64,000 nucleotides of DNA, taken from NCBI GenBank assembly GCA_018242505.1, contig JAFEBU010000038.1, forward strand, positions 243,607 through 307,606. Reading direction: 5' to 3'. The translations under genes were made by a program, and so were the position numbers. Below are positions 24,908-33,699 of this stretch, one piece after another (within the stretch, counting starts at the first letter, position 1; each line of letters begins with the position of its first letter). Source of the stretch: Pseudomonadota bacterium (GTDB taxonomy: Bacteria > Pseudomonadota > Alphaproteobacteria > Reyranellales > Reyranellaceae). The notes under the pieces were generated by a model. It was not told the DNA's origin and ran no database searches. It saw nothing but the letters and a program-made list of their open reading frames with translations.

Positions 24908-26182
24908 CTAGAGCTTGGCGCGCACCGCAGCCCCGTCCGGGCGAATTGCAGGCTCGAGCGAGGTGAATTCCTCGATGGCTGCGGGCCCGCGATGGGGCCG
25001 GGCAAGTTGCTTGGAAACGAGCCGCCAGACATTCGGGAGGCCATCGAGCAGGCCAGGCACGATGACATCGCTCGGCAGGCCCTGCTGTGGCAGTTGGCGC
25101 AGCGCCGTCGCCATGACATGCGGATCGCGCCCGCGGGCGGCGTCCAGCATCTCGATCAGGCCGAGGTCGCGTGCAGCGCGAGCGCGGATGAACTGCTCGA
25201 GACGTGGCCGCGTGCGGGGCACGATGATGGCGCGCTTGTCGAACGACAGGATTTCGCAGAACGTGTTGTAGCCGCCCATCGCCACGACGCCCGCGGCCTG
25301 CTTCATCAGGAAACCGAGATTGTTGGTGAAGGTGAGCGTGCGGATATTGTCGAACTTCGCCGCGCGCTCCTTGAACGATTCGCGCGCCGTCGCCGCCATG
25401 AACGGACCGAAGACGACCACCGCACCATAGGGAATATGCGGATCGGCTTCATAGGCCGAGAGTACCCAATCGACGAGATCCTCGCCGTCGCCGCCACCGC
25501 CCGGCGTCACCAGGATGAAAGGAGCCGTGGCCTCCTCGATCTCGTGCGGCAGGTCGACGTGCAACGGCAGGTCGCGGCGCAGATAGCCGGTATAGACCGT
25601 CTTGTGGCGAACCGACGGTGGCAGGTTGAGGCCGGCGAGCGGCTTGTTGACCTGCGGCAGGCCGTAGGCCCAGATCTCGTCGTAGAGGTCGCGCAGGGCC
25701 GGCATCACCTTCTTGCGCTGCCATTCGACGGCAAGCTGGGTCGGATCGTCGACCACGTCGCGCAGCCCGAAGACCAGCGGCGTGCCGCGCCCCTTCAGGA
25801 GCTCGAGCGTCGGCACGACCTCGCCGCGCAGGCCGAGCGGTTCCTTGTCGACGATGAAGAGGTCGGGCCGGTAGATGTCGGCCGTGTCGCGGATGATGCG
25901 GGTGCGGATGGCCAGTGTATGCTCGACCCCGACGCGCAGGTTGGCGGCATCGTATTCCCCGGTGTCGATCTGCTTGACGACCCCGGGGATGCGCACGAAA
26001 TCGATGCCGGACCGGAACTCGTAGGACCCGATCACCGGCGAGCCGGAGAGGATCAGCACCGAGATCGAGCTGTCGGCGGCGACGATGGCGTTGGCGATGG
26101 TACGGCAGCGGCTGACATGGCCGAGGCCGTAGGAATCGTGGCTATAGAGCAGCACGCGTTTTGACCGGTTGCTGGCGGGCAT
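24908..26182 (-). CDS. MurG-like (GT-B) glycosyltransferase, paralogue 1
   Basis: 424 residues. It opens RVLLYSHDSYGLGHVSRCRTIANAIV, a GxGH-type MurG-like N-terminus, and ends in a donor domain with LVTPGGGGDGEDLVDWVL and VAMGGYNTFCEILSFDKRAIIVPRTRPRLEQFIRA. ATG at 26182 is chosen because GGGAGA lies nine bases ahead; ATGs at 26191 and 26200 are too close to it. It is the first gene of the minus arm, divergent from the ABC-like gene across 170 bp. Donor and acceptor are unknown. Confidence 0.85.
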   Translation of the reverse strand: MPASNRSKRVLLYSHDSYGLGHVSRCRTIANAIVAADSSISVLILSGSPVIGSYEFRSGIDFVRIPGVVKQIDTGEYDAANLRVGVEHTLAIRTRIIRDTADIYRPDLFIVDKEPLGLRGEVVPTLELLKGRGTPLVFGLRDVVDDPTQLAVEWQRKKVMPALRDLYDEIWAYGLPQVNKPLAGLNLPPSVRHKTVYTGYLRRDLPLHVDLPHEIEEATAPFILVTPGGGGDGEDLVDWVLSAYEADPHIPYGAVVVFGPFMAATARESFKERAAKFDNIRTLTFTNNLGFLMKQAAGVVAMGGYNTFCEILSFDKRAIIVPRTRPRLEQFIRARAARDLGLIEMLDAARGRDPHVMATALRQLPQQGLPSDVIVPGLLDGLPNVWRLVSKQLARPHRGPAAIEEFTSLEPAIRPDGAAVRAKL

Positions 26183-26352
26183 GCGACGCATTCTCCCCAT
26201 GGTCGTTGCACTTGCGCCGACCGGTGAATTGGCCGGACTATGCCACAAGGCCGGGTGGCCTGCGAACCCCCGCGCCAGTTGCAAAAAAATTAAATGTAAT
26301 CAACGGCCTGATCGAATATAGGGATGTCGAGGCGGTTGCAGTCCAGGGTCCG
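26183..26352. promoter_or_regulatory. Divergent intergenic region of the glycan locus
   Basis: 170 bp between the two divergent arms. An AT-rich patch at about 26282-26300 (AAAAAAATTAAATGTAAT) stands out against the GC-rich surroundings and is the best place for promoter elements. No clear -35/-10 pair or palindrome could be assigned. Confidence 0.4.
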
Positions 26353-29070
26353 ATGCATCGCAGTCTGTTCTCTTATATCTGGCGGCATAGCAGGTCCGAG
26401 CAGCTCGTCATCCTCAGTCTCGTGGTGGTGGCGCAGGTCTTCTATTTCCTGTCGCTGACCGTTCCGAAGTCGATCGTCAACAACGGCATCTCCGGCAACG
26501 CCTTCAAGGAAGCGGCCGAGATACGCATCCTGGCGTTCGACATCCCGCTGCCGGACTTCCTGGGAGGCCATGTCTGGCACGTGTTCGACGGGATCCGCGT
26601 CGACCAGCTCCAGTACCTCGTTGTCATGAGTTTCGTCTTCCTGGCGGCCGTGATCGTGAACAGCCAGTTCAAGCGCATCATCAATACCCAGAAGGGCCGC
26701 ATGGGCGAGCGCATGCTGCGACGCATGCGCTATGAGCTCTACGACCGCATCCTGCGCTTCCCGCAGGCGCACTTCCGCAAGGTCAAGCAGGCCGAGCTCG
26801 CGACCATGATCAAGGACGAGGTCGAGCCGCTGGGCGGCTTCATCGGCGACGCCTTCGTGCAGCCGATGTTCCTGGGCGGCCAGGCGCTGACGGCGATTGC
26901 CTTCATCATGATGCAGAACCTGATGCTCAGCGCCGTGGTGATCGTATTGCTGGCGGTCCAGATGGTGATCATTCCGCGGCTGCGCCGACCGGTGCTGGCG
27001 CTCGGCCGCCAGCGCCAGCTGACCGCGCGCCTGCTCGCCGGCCGCATCGCCGAAACCGCCGACGGGGTGAACGAGATCCACGTCCACGGCACGGCCAACT
27101 ACGAGCGCGCCGACATCTCCGAGCGGCTGGGTCACATCTTCAAGATCCGCTTCGATCTCTACAACAAGAAGTTCGTCGCCAAATTCTGGAACAACATCCT
27201 GTCGCAAGCCACGCCGTTCGCGATCTACCTGATGGGCGGCTACTTCGCGATCGAAGGTCATATGAGCGTCGGTGCCGTGGTGGGCGTTCTGCTGGCCTAC
27301 AAGGACCTGCCCTCGCCGATCAAGGAGCTGATCGACTGGGATCAGCAGCGGCAGGACGTGCAGATCAAGTACGAGCAGGTGATCGACCAGTTCCAGCCCG
27401 AAGGCATGATGCCCGAGAAGCTGCAGGCCCTGCCCGACGGGCCGCCGCCGCCCCTCGGACACGAGATCGTCCTGACCGGCGTCACTGTGTCGGACGACGG
27501 TCGCGTGAAGCAGCTCGACGGCGTCACGCTTTCGATCCCGACCGATTCGAGGATGGCGGTGATCGGCACGGCGAGCTCGGGCAAGGATGTGCTGGGCCAG
27601 GTGCTGGCCCGCCTCACCCTGCCGACCAGCGGCTCGATCAAGATCGACGGCCAGGACTTCTTCGAGATCCCGGAATCGGTGCTGGGCGCGCGCACCGCCT
27701 ATGTCGGCCAGGAGACCTACCTCTTCCCCTTGTCGGTGCGCGACAATCTGTTGTTCGGCCTCAAACAACGGCCGACCACACCCGCGCCCTATGACGATGC
27801 GACCCGGGCGGCGCGCGAGATCTTCTGGCGCGAGGCCGAGCGGGCCGGCAATCCCGTGCTCGATCCCAATGCCGACTGGATCGACTACAAGCTGGCTGGC
27901 GCGACCGGACCTGCGGATCTGCTGCCGCACATAGTCGAGACGCTGAAGCAGGTCGAGTTCGACGAGGAAATCTATTCGTTCGGCCTGCGCGGGGTGATCG
28001 ACGGCAACCGCCGGCCCGACCTCGCCGAGAAAATCCTCGCCGCCCGCAAGGCGCTGCATGGCCGGCTGCAGGATCCGGCCTATGCCGGGCTGGTCGAGCA
28101 GTTCGATCCGGACCGCTACAACAAGAACCTGTCGGTGGCGGAGAACCTGCTGTTCGGCACACCGGTCGGTCGCGGCTTCGACGGCGACACCCTCGCCGCC
28201 GATCCCTACGTGCAGTCGGTGCTGAAGGACGCCGGCCTTGACCAAGACCTGTTGCGCATGGGCCTCTCCATCGCCGAGACCATGGTCGAGCTGTTCTCCG
28301 GCCTGTCACCCGACAACCCGCTGTTCGAGCAGTACAGCTTCATCTCCGCCGACGAGCTGCCCAATGTCCGGCTGTTGCTGCAACGCCTGGGCGGCAAGGG
28401 TGTCCAGGCCGTGCCCGAGGCCGATCGGCTGCGACTGATGACCCTGCCGCTGCGTTATATCGAGGCCAGGCACCGTCTCGGCCTGATCGACGCGGCGATG
28501 GAGGAACGTCTGCTGGCGGCTCGGCGCGCCTTCGCCGCCCATCTTCCAGACGCCCTGCGCGGCGCGGTCGAGTTCTACGACTTCGAACATTACAACAGCG
28601 CCGCCACGGTCCAGGACAACGTGTTGTTCGGCCGACTGGTTTACGGCCAGGCCCAGGCCGAAACCCGCGTCGTCACCCTGATTTCCGAGGTGCTGGCCGA
28701 GCTTGGTTTGCGGGATTCGGTGATCGAAGTCGGGCTGGAGTACAATGTCGGCGTGGCGGGCAAGCGCCTGCCGGCGACGCAGCGACAGAAGCTCGGGATC
28801 GCCCGGGCATTGATCAAGCGGCCGCAATTCCTCGTGGTGAACGAGGCGGTAGCGGTATTCGATGGCCGCACCCAGGATCGCATCCGCGATAACATCCTGA
28901 CGGCGGCAAACGAGGGACGTGGCGTGATGTGGATCGCAAACCGGCCGAATCAGGCGGAATCGTTCGACCACGTGGTGGTGATGCAGGCCGGCAAGGTCGT
29001 AGCCCGGGGCACGCCGGCCGAGCTGCAGGCAAAGGGCGGACTCTATTGCGAGTTGATGCAGTCGGCGTAA
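26353..29070 (+). CDS. ABC exporter-like protein with degenerate ATPase domain and large internal insert
   Basis: 905 residues from ATG 26353. The N-terminal half is a type I ABC exporter membrane domain ([64 protein letters not shown]) with the usual coupling regions ([14 protein letters not shown]). The C-terminal half folds like an ABC ATPase, but every catalytic motif is altered. Walker A is GTASSGKD (K411, then Asp412 where Ser/Thr is needed), the signature LSGGQ is LPATQ (806-810), Walker B is LVVNEA (N830 for Asp), and the H-loop His is Asn in WIANRP. The Q-loop Gln453 remains. Between Q-loop and signature there are about 350 residues instead of about 90, with duplicated units around 559-602 and 717-760. 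ATP hydrolysis looks unlikely. A frame extension back to 26161 is not used. Confidence 0.85.
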   Translation: MHRSLFSYIWRHSRSEQLVILSLVVVAQVFYFLSLTVPKSIVNNGISGNAFKEAAEIRILAFDIPLPDFLGGHVWHVFDGIRVDQLQYLVVMSFVFLAAVIVNSQFKRIINTQKGRMGERMLRRMRYELYDRILRFPQAHFRKVKQAELATMIKDEVEPLGGFIGDAFVQPMFLGGQALTAIAFIMMQNLMLSAVVIVLLAVQMVIIPRLRRPVLALGRQRQLTARLLAGRIAETADGVNEIHVHGTANYERADISERLGHIFKIRFDLYNKKFVAKFWNNILSQATPFAIYLMGGYFAIEGHMSVGAVVGVLLAYKDLPSPIKELIDWDQQRQDVQIKYEQVIDQFQPEGMMPEKLQALPDGPPPPLGHEIVLTGVTVSDDGRVKQLDGVTLSIPTDSRMAVIGTASSGKDVLGQVLARLTLPTSGSIKIDGQDFFEIPESVLGARTAYVGQETYLFPLSVRDNLLFGLKQRPTTPAPYDDATRAAREIFWREAERAGNPVLDPNADWIDYKLAGATGPADLLPHIVETLKQVEFDEEIYSFGLRGVIDGNRRPDLAEKILAARKALHGRLQDPAYAGLVEQFDPDRYNKNLSVAENLLFGTPVGRGFDGDTLAADPYVQSVLKDAGLDQDLLRMGLSIAETMVELFSGLSPDNPLFEQYSFISADELPNVRLLLQRLGGKGVQAVPEADRLRLMTLPLRYIEARHRLGLIDAAMEERLLAARRAFAAHLPDALRGAVEFYDFEHYNSAATVQDNVLFGRLVYGQAQAETRVVTLISEVLAELGLRDSVIEVGLEYNVGVAGKRLPATQRQKLGIARALIKRPQFLVVNEAVAVFDGRTQDRIRDNILTAANEGRGVMWIANRPNQAESFDHVVVMQAGKVVARGTPAELQAKGGLYCELMQSA

Positions 29071-29102
29071 GGGTGCGGCAGACCGGACATCGGGAGGGTA
29101 TG

Positions 29103-29558
29103 ATGAACCTCAACGAAGAAGTCGAAATCCTGAAAGGCGTCCCGCTGTTCGGCAAGGTCGAGCCGGCCAAGCTCAAACTGATCGCCTTCACGGGCGAGCG
29201 CATGAATTATGCCGCCGGCCAGGAACTGTTCCATCAGGGCGATGTGGGCGACGCGATGTACGTGATCCTGGCGGGCAGCGCCGATGTGCTGCTCGAGACG
29301 CCCAATGGCCAGATCCGCGTCGCCGAGCTCAAGAAGAACAGTTTCGTCGGCGACATCGCCATACTGAGCGACGTGCCGCGCACGGCCACCATCAAGGCGC
29401 GCGAGCCGCTCACGACGCTCAAGATCTCCAAGGACATGTTCTATCGCCTGGTCGCCGAGTTTCCGCAGATGGCGATCGAGATGATGCGCGAGCTGGCGCA
29501 CCGCCTGGAGGACACCAACCAGAAACTGCGCGATGCGACGGCCACCAAGGCTGCCTGA
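29103..29558 (+). CDS. Stand-alone cyclic-nucleotide-binding domain protein
   Basis: 151 residues, a single CRP-type cNMP-binding barrel without a DNA-binding domain. [34 protein letters not shown] is followed by the phosphate-binding cassette [19 protein letters not shown] with the key Arg in PRTAT; the usual Glu of GE is Asp. A C-terminal helix ([30 protein letters not shown]) resembles the C-helix. ATG at 29103 follows GGAGG at a proper distance. Lying 32 bp after the ABC-like gene, it may be a regulatory subunit of that protein (inference). Confidence 0.88.
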   Translation: MNLNEEVEILKGVPLFGKVEPAKLKLIAFTGERMNYAAGQELFHQGDVGDAMYVILAGSADVLLETPNGQIRVAELKKNSFVGDIAILSDVPRTATIKAREPLTTLKISKDMFYRLVAEFPQMAIEMMRELAHRLEDTNQKLRDATATKAA

Positions 29559-29579
29559 TCGCCCGTTGCGTTTTCGCTC

Positions 29580-30068
29580 ATGAGCCGTCTCGACAGCTTC
29601 ATCGCGCGCATGGAGGCGCAGCGCGACTGCCTGAACTTCCTCAAGGACAGGATCGATCGCCTGCGTGGCCCGCTGCTTGAAGTCGGCCTTGGCAACGGCC
29701 GCACCTACGACCATCTGCGCACGCTCTTCCCCGGCCGCGACATCTACGTCTTCGAGCGCAAGGTTGCGGCCCATCCCGACTGCATCCCACCCGACCATCG
29801 CCTGTTTCTGGGCGAGGCGCAGGACTCGATCCCGCGCGCCGCCCGACAGCTCGGCGCCAGCGCCGCGTTGATCCATACCGATCTCGGCACCGGCGACCGC
29901 GCCGCGAACATGGCCATGGGAAAATGGCTCGGGCCAGCACTCGACACGCTCGCGGCGTCCGGCGGCTATGTGCTCGCCAACCAGCCGCTCGAGGTCGCGC
30001 GCTGGCAACGCCTCCCCGAACCGCCCGGCGTGCCGAAGGACCGCTATTTCCTTTATCGCGTCCGTTAA
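29580..30068 (+). CDS. Class I SAM-dependent methyltransferase, small
   Basis: 162 residues. SAM-binding motif I is [17 protein letters not shown], followed by [13 protein letters not shown] (acidic end of beta-2) and [12 protein letters not shown]; the protein ends with [12 protein letters not shown] and [10 protein letters not shown]. The substrate is unknown. It lies 21 bp after the cyclic-nucleotide-binding gene and is probably the last gene of the plus arm. Its stop overlaps by a few bases the end of the converging cysA remnant. Confidence 0.8.
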   Translation: MSRLDSFIARMEAQRDCLNFLKDRIDRLRGPLLEVGLGNGRTYDHLRTLFPGRDIYVFERKVAAHPDCIPPDHRLFLGEAQDSIPRAARQLGASAALIHTDLGTGDRAANMAMGKWLGPALDTLAASGGYVLANQPLEVARWQRLPEPPGVPKDRYFLYRVR

Positions 30069-30674
30069 CCGGCCTTCATCTCGAAGACCCGACCGCAGCG
30101 GAAGCGGAGCCCAACTCTGGTGTCGGCCCTTATCTCTGCAGAACGGTCGAGCTCGCCTTCGATTGGCGCCTCGCCGAGGCCGAGGCTGACCTGGGCGCGC
30201 CGCCCGGTCGCGGTGCGATGGACGTTCAGCACGACACCGGACAGGCACGCCGCATCCGGGGCGGTCGCCTCGATGTCTCCGGGCCGCACATAGAACCGGC
30301 CGGGGCCGCGATAGGGGCCGAGGAGGCAGGTGTCGAACGCCACGCCCTGGAAACTGGGGCGATGGCCGTCGAACCCGACCGGCAGCGAAGTCGTCGCCGA
30401 CGAAGGACATGACGAACGGGGTGGCCGGATGATCGTAGATGTCGTCGGCGGTACCCACCTGCTCGATCTGGCCATTGTTCAGGATGGCGACGCGGTCGGC
30501 GAGTTCAAGCGCCTCTTCCTGGTCGTGCGTCACGGATACCGTGGTATGGCCGGTCCGGTCGTGTAACTCGCGCAGCCAGCGCCGAAGGTCGCGGCGGATC
30601 TTGGCGTCGAGGGCGCCGAACGGTTCGTCCAGCAACAGGACCCGCGGATCGACCGCGAGCGCGCGCGCCACCGC
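30065..30674 (-). pseudogene. cysA: Remnant of sulfate/thiosulfate ABC transporter ATPase CysA
   Basis: The minus strand encodes the second half of an ABC ATPase: [37 protein letters not shown], then [54 protein letters not shown]. The frame then shifts near 30380, and the C-terminal TOBE part continues in another frame ([11 protein letters not shown]...[11 protein letters not shown]...). The N-terminal third with Walker A is missing, replaced by transposase sequence at about 30700. Truncation plus frameshift rule out function. Confidence 0.8.
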
Positions 30675-30725
30675 GTCCGGCAGCCGTTTCTGCCAATCGG
30701 CTGGAATCTTTTTCGTTCGTTCGGC

Positions 30726-31118
30726 GATCTCGTATGTCTTGAAACGCCTGCGCTGCTGCCTGGTCTCCCCGACCGGCAGTCTTGAGATGCCATGACGTTG
30801 GAGGCAGCGATGCAAGGCGCTGCGGCTGAGGTTGGGGATGGTGTCTCTCAGGCAGCCCAGCACATCGTCCAGCGGCCGCAAGGTCTTCTGCCGGAACGCC
30901 ACCACGATGGCTTCCTCGGCCGGTGTCAGCACCGTGCTCCTGGGCGTCTTGGGGCCCATCGGCGCATCGGCTGTCGTAGTCCGGCTGCGCCATTTCTTCA
31001 CCGTCTTCGGGTTCAGGTCGTGTCGTGCGGCAAGGGACCGGGTGCTCTCTTGCGACGCTTGGAACTCGGCTCGAACACGCGGCGTCGTGCGGGCGCAGCC
31101 GTGAAGAACACTTCCCAA
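30726..31118 (-). mobile_element. IS481-family transposase fragment (N-terminal part)
   Basis: Encodes [39 protein letters not shown], then [20 protein letters not shown] and [18 protein letters not shown], the well-known helix-turn-helix N-terminus of IS481 transposases. The DDE catalytic part is absent: the frame runs straight into cysA-like sequence after RFKTYEI. No clear terminal inverted repeat or target duplication was seen. This is a dead remnant left by insertion followed by deletion. Confidence 0.8.
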
Positions 31119-31255
31119 AGCGCATCCTCCTCCTGACGACTCAGGATTGAGGATGCACCATCAGACTCCGGGACTACACACCTAGAGAGTGCCGTTCCTT
31201 TCCGTGACAGAACTCTTTTCCATTCTTCCGTGGCTCGCTGACAGACTTTCCTCGC

Positions 31256-31504
31256 TTAGCGTACGCCGCCGAAAAGCTGGACCAGCACCAGCAGCACCAC
31301 AGCGCCCAGCACCGAACCGATGAAGCCGGCAGGCTTGCCGACGCGATAGAGGCCGAGCGCCTGGCCGCCATAGGTCGCAATCAGCGAACCGACGATTCCG
31401 ACGACGATGGTGACGAGAAAGCCGTGCGGATGCGGCCCCGGCGTCACCCATCGCGCGATCAGGCCGACCAGGAAGCCGATCAGCAGGATGCCAATGATCT
31501 GCAT
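31256..31504 (-). CDS. GlsB/YeaQ/YmgE-family small membrane protein
   Basis: 82 residues with three hydrophobic segments (IIGILLIGFLVGLIARWV, FLVTIVVGIVGSLIATYG, FIGSVLGAVVLLVLVQLFGG). The GLIARWVTPGPHPHGFLVTIVVGIVGS pattern is typical of the family formerly called transglycosylase-associated proteins, often stress-induced; the biochemical role is unknown. The start has AGAGG five bases upstream. It lies 14 bp after xth and may be co-transcribed. Confidence 0.88.
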   Translation of the reverse strand: MQIIGILLIGFLVGLIARWVTPGPHPHGFLVTIVVGIVGSLIATYGGQALGLYRVGKPAGFIGSVLGAVVLLVLVQLFGGVR

Positions 31505-31518
31505 AGTCCTCTCCCCCT

Positions 31519-32340
31519 TCAGACATCGAACGTCGCCAGCACCGGCACGTGGTCGGATGCCAGCTTCCAGTCGCGCAGGTCGACGTCGATATGGTGGCTG
31601 CGGATCGCGCCCGACAAGGCCGGAGTCGCCAGAATGTGATCGAGCCGCCGGCCGCGGTTGGATTTGCGCCAGTCGTTGTTGCGATAGCTCCACCAGGAAT
31701 AGAGCTTCTCGCCCTCGGGCACGAAGCGACGCGGCACGTCGATCCAGTCCATGGCCGCCATCATCCTGCCGAAGAGATCGACTTCCACCGGGGTATGCGA
31801 CACAATCTTGAGAAGCTGCTTGTGGCTCCAGACGTCATGCTCCAGCGGCGCCACGTTGAGGTCGCCGACGGCGATGCGGCGCAGGCCGCGGCGAGCCTGC
31901 GGCCGGGGCCGGCGGTCGGCATACCAGCGTGCCATTTCGCGGTAGAAATCGAGCTTGTGCGCAAACTTGCCGTTCGTCTCGGGATCGGGGATGTCGCCCC
32001 CCGCCGGAATATAGAGATTGTCGAGCAGGATGGGGTCGCCGCCGGTATCGAGGGCGGCCTCGATGTGCCGGCAATCCTCCTTCCCGCAGCGGTGGTGAAT
32101 GCTGGTGGCGGTAAACGGAACCTTCGACAGGATCGCCACGCCGTTGTACGACTTCATGCCTTGCACCAGCCTGTGCCGGTAGCCCAGCGCCTCGAAGGCC
32201 AAATGAGGAAAGAGGTCATCGGGACACTTGGTCTCCTGCAGGCAGAGCACGTCCGGCTTGCGCAGCTTGAGAAAGCGTTCGACGTTGGCGATGCGCAGGC
32301 GCACCGAATTGATGTTCCAGGTGGCGACGGTCAGACTCAT
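31519..32340 (-). CDS. xth: Exodeoxyribonuclease III (AP endonuclease)
   Basis: 273 residues, EEP-fold DNA repair nuclease acting at abasic sites and 3' blocks. Motifs: TVATWNINSVRLR, VLCLQETKC (catalytic Glu), the NLYIPAG segment, VGDLNVAP (Asp/Asn), RRLDHILATPAL, and the terminal SDHVPVLATFDV with the Asp-His pair. ATG at 32340 gives the usual MSLTVATWNINS; a GTG three codons earlier is also possible. It diverges from the zinc peptidase gene across 35 bp. Confidence 0.93.
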   Translation of the reverse strand: MSLTVATWNINSVRLRIANVERFLKLRKPDVLCLQETKCPDDLFPHLAFEALGYRHRLVQGMKSYNGVAILSKVPFTATSIHHRCGKEDCRHIEAALDTGGDPILLDNLYIPAGGDIPDPETNGKFAHKLDFYREMARWYADRRPRPQARRGLRRIAVGDLNVAPLEHDVWSHKQLLKIVSHTPVEVDLFGRMMAAMDWIDVPRRFVPEGEKLYSWWSYRNNDWRKSNRGRRLDHILATPALSGAIRSHHIDVDLRDWKLASDHVPVLATFDV

Positions 32341-32375
32341 CGTCGCCACTATAGTTAGACGATGGAGACGCTGTC

Positions 32376-33344
32376 ATGCAGATGGATGGCGAGGAAAGCA
32401 GCAACATCGAGGATCGCCGTGGCGACAGCGGCGGCTTTGGTGGGGGCGGGTTCGGTGGCGGCCTGGGCGGCGGCGGCTTCGGCGGCGGCGGCCTGGGGGG
32501 GCCGGGCATTCCGATCGGCGGCGGCCTGTTCAAGGGCGGCTTCGGACTGATCGCCATTGTCGTGATCTGCCTGATCCTGGGCATCAACCCGATCAGCCTG
32601 CTGACGGGGCTCGACGGCGGCACGGGAGGCTATGTCGCACCGCCCAGCCAGACGCAGACCCAGACGCGCACGGCGTCGCGGTCGGCCAACGGCGACGATC
32701 CGGAAGTGCGCTTCATCGCGCGCGTGCTCAAGAGCACGGAAGACGTGTGGGGCGAGCAATTCCAGGCGATGGGCCGGCAATATCGCCAGCCACGGCTGGT
32801 GCTCTATCGCGATGCCACGAGCACGTCCTGCGGCATGGGCCAGTCGGCGATGGGACCGTTTTATTGTCCGCCCGATCAGCGCGTCTATCTCGACCTCAGC
32901 TTCTTCGACGAGCTTGCGACCCGCTTCAACTCGCCGGGCTTCTTCCCGCAGGCCTACGTGATTGCGCACGAGATCGGCCATCACGTGCAGAATTTGCTCG
33001 GCATCACCGGCAAGGTGGACCAGCTGCGTCAGCGCATGAGCCGGCGCGACGCCAATGCCATGTCGGTGCGGGTCGAACTGCAGGCCGACTGCCTGGCCGG
33101 CGTGTGGGCCAACCACGCCAACCGGGAACGCGGTGGCAAGATGATCGACGAGAAGGATGTCGACCAGGCGCTGGCGGCGGCGACGGCGATCGGCGACGAT
33201 CGGCTGCAGCGGCAGGCGCAAGGCAAGGTCGTGCCCGACAGCTTCACCCACGGCAGCTCGGCGCAGCGCGTGCGCTGGTTCAAGACTGGCCTCGACAGCG
33301 GCGACATCAACCGCTGTGACACGTTCCGCGCGCAGCAACTCTAG
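32376..33344 (+). CDS. Neutral zinc metallopeptidase (YpfJ family)
   Basis: 322 residues. A short charged N-terminus (SSNIEDRRGD) and a Gly/Phe-rich run (about residues 19-53) precede one membrane helix (GLIAIVVICLILGINPISLL). The C-terminal peptidase domain follows, with the zincin motif VIAHEIGHHVQ and a downstream ELQADCLAGVWANH that supplies the third ligand. The family is annotated as a putative neutral zinc metallopeptidase; substrates are unknown. Length and layout match (about 290-320). The domain probably faces the periplasm. Confidence 0.9.
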   Translation: MQMDGEESSNIEDRRGDSGGFGGGGFGGGLGGGGFGGGGLGGPGIPIGGGLFKGGFGLIAIVVICLILGINPISLLTGLDGGTGGYVAPPSQTQTQTRTASRSANGDDPEVRFIARVLKSTEDVWGEQFQAMGRQYRQPRLVLYRDATSTSCGMGQSAMGPFYCPPDQRVYLDLSFFDELATRFNSPGFFPQAYVIAHEIGHHVQNLLGITGKVDQLRQRMSRRDANAMSVRVELQADCLAGVWANHANRERGGKMIDEKDVDQALAAATAIGDDRLQRQAQGKVVPDSFTHGSSAQRVRWFKTGLDSGDINRCDTFRAQQL

Positions 33345-33372
33345 CGGACAACGCTCAAAGTCGCGCCGGACC

Positions 33373-33396
33373 GCTCAGCCTCGAACGAGGCTGAGC
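33373..33396 (+). terminator. Hairpin terminator between convergent genes
   Basis: Perfect 11-bp inverted repeat GCTCAGCCTCG / CGAGGCTGAGC around AA, followed on the plus strand by GCCGCGCGTTTT. It probably ends the zinc peptidase transcript. It overlaps the last codons of the converging 104-aa gene. Confidence 0.5.
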
Positions 33397-33689
33397 GCCG
33401 CGCGTTTTCCTCTTCCACCGCCCCTCACCTCCGCCTCCTCGAACTCGGCCGATGCAATCGCCCGGTCGAGCGCGGCGCGTAGCTCCTTGGCCGTCTCCAG
33501 CGTCAGCTCGACCCCGGCCCGCGCTCCAGGATCGAGGCCGGTGTTGATGAAGTCGAGGGTGATGACGTCGCCCAGCGGGGCATGGCGCGCATGGTCATAG
33601 GCCACCACCGCCTGCGACAGCGGGAACCATTCGTCCCCGCGCTTTGCCATGCCTTCCGCGCGGGCGATCTCGATGATGGATGTGCACAT
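33375..33689 (-). CDS. DUF6295-like small protein
   Basis: 104 residues. MCTSIIEIARAEGMAKRGDEWFPLSQAVVAYDHARHAPLGDVITLDFIN, then a helical C-terminus rich in Ala/Glu/Arg. The start MCTSI with a following VxYDHxxHAP is how I recognise this family, which has no assigned function. ATG at 33689 has GGAGG just ahead. It is the second gene after the dienelactone hydrolase-like gene is read past, 10 bp away on the same strand. Confidence 0.7.
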   Translation of the reverse strand: MCTSIIEIARAEGMAKRGDEWFPLSQAVVAYDHARHAPLGDVITLDFINTGLDPGARAGVELTLETAKELRAALDRAIASAEFEEAEVRGGGRGKRAALSLVRG

Positions 33690-33699
33690 CCCGGACCTC

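Noticed and set aside
26290..28245. Long minus-strand frame opposite the ABC-like gene
   Set aside because: Antisense shadow in GC-rich coding DNA, with His/Arg/Glu-rich low-character sequence and no domain motif. The plus-strand frame has clear ABC features.
29043..31118. A single 691-residue minus-strand reading frame
   Set aside because: It is a chance chain of an IS481 fragment, a cysA fragment and the antisense strand of the methyltransferase and cNMP genes. No family spans it.
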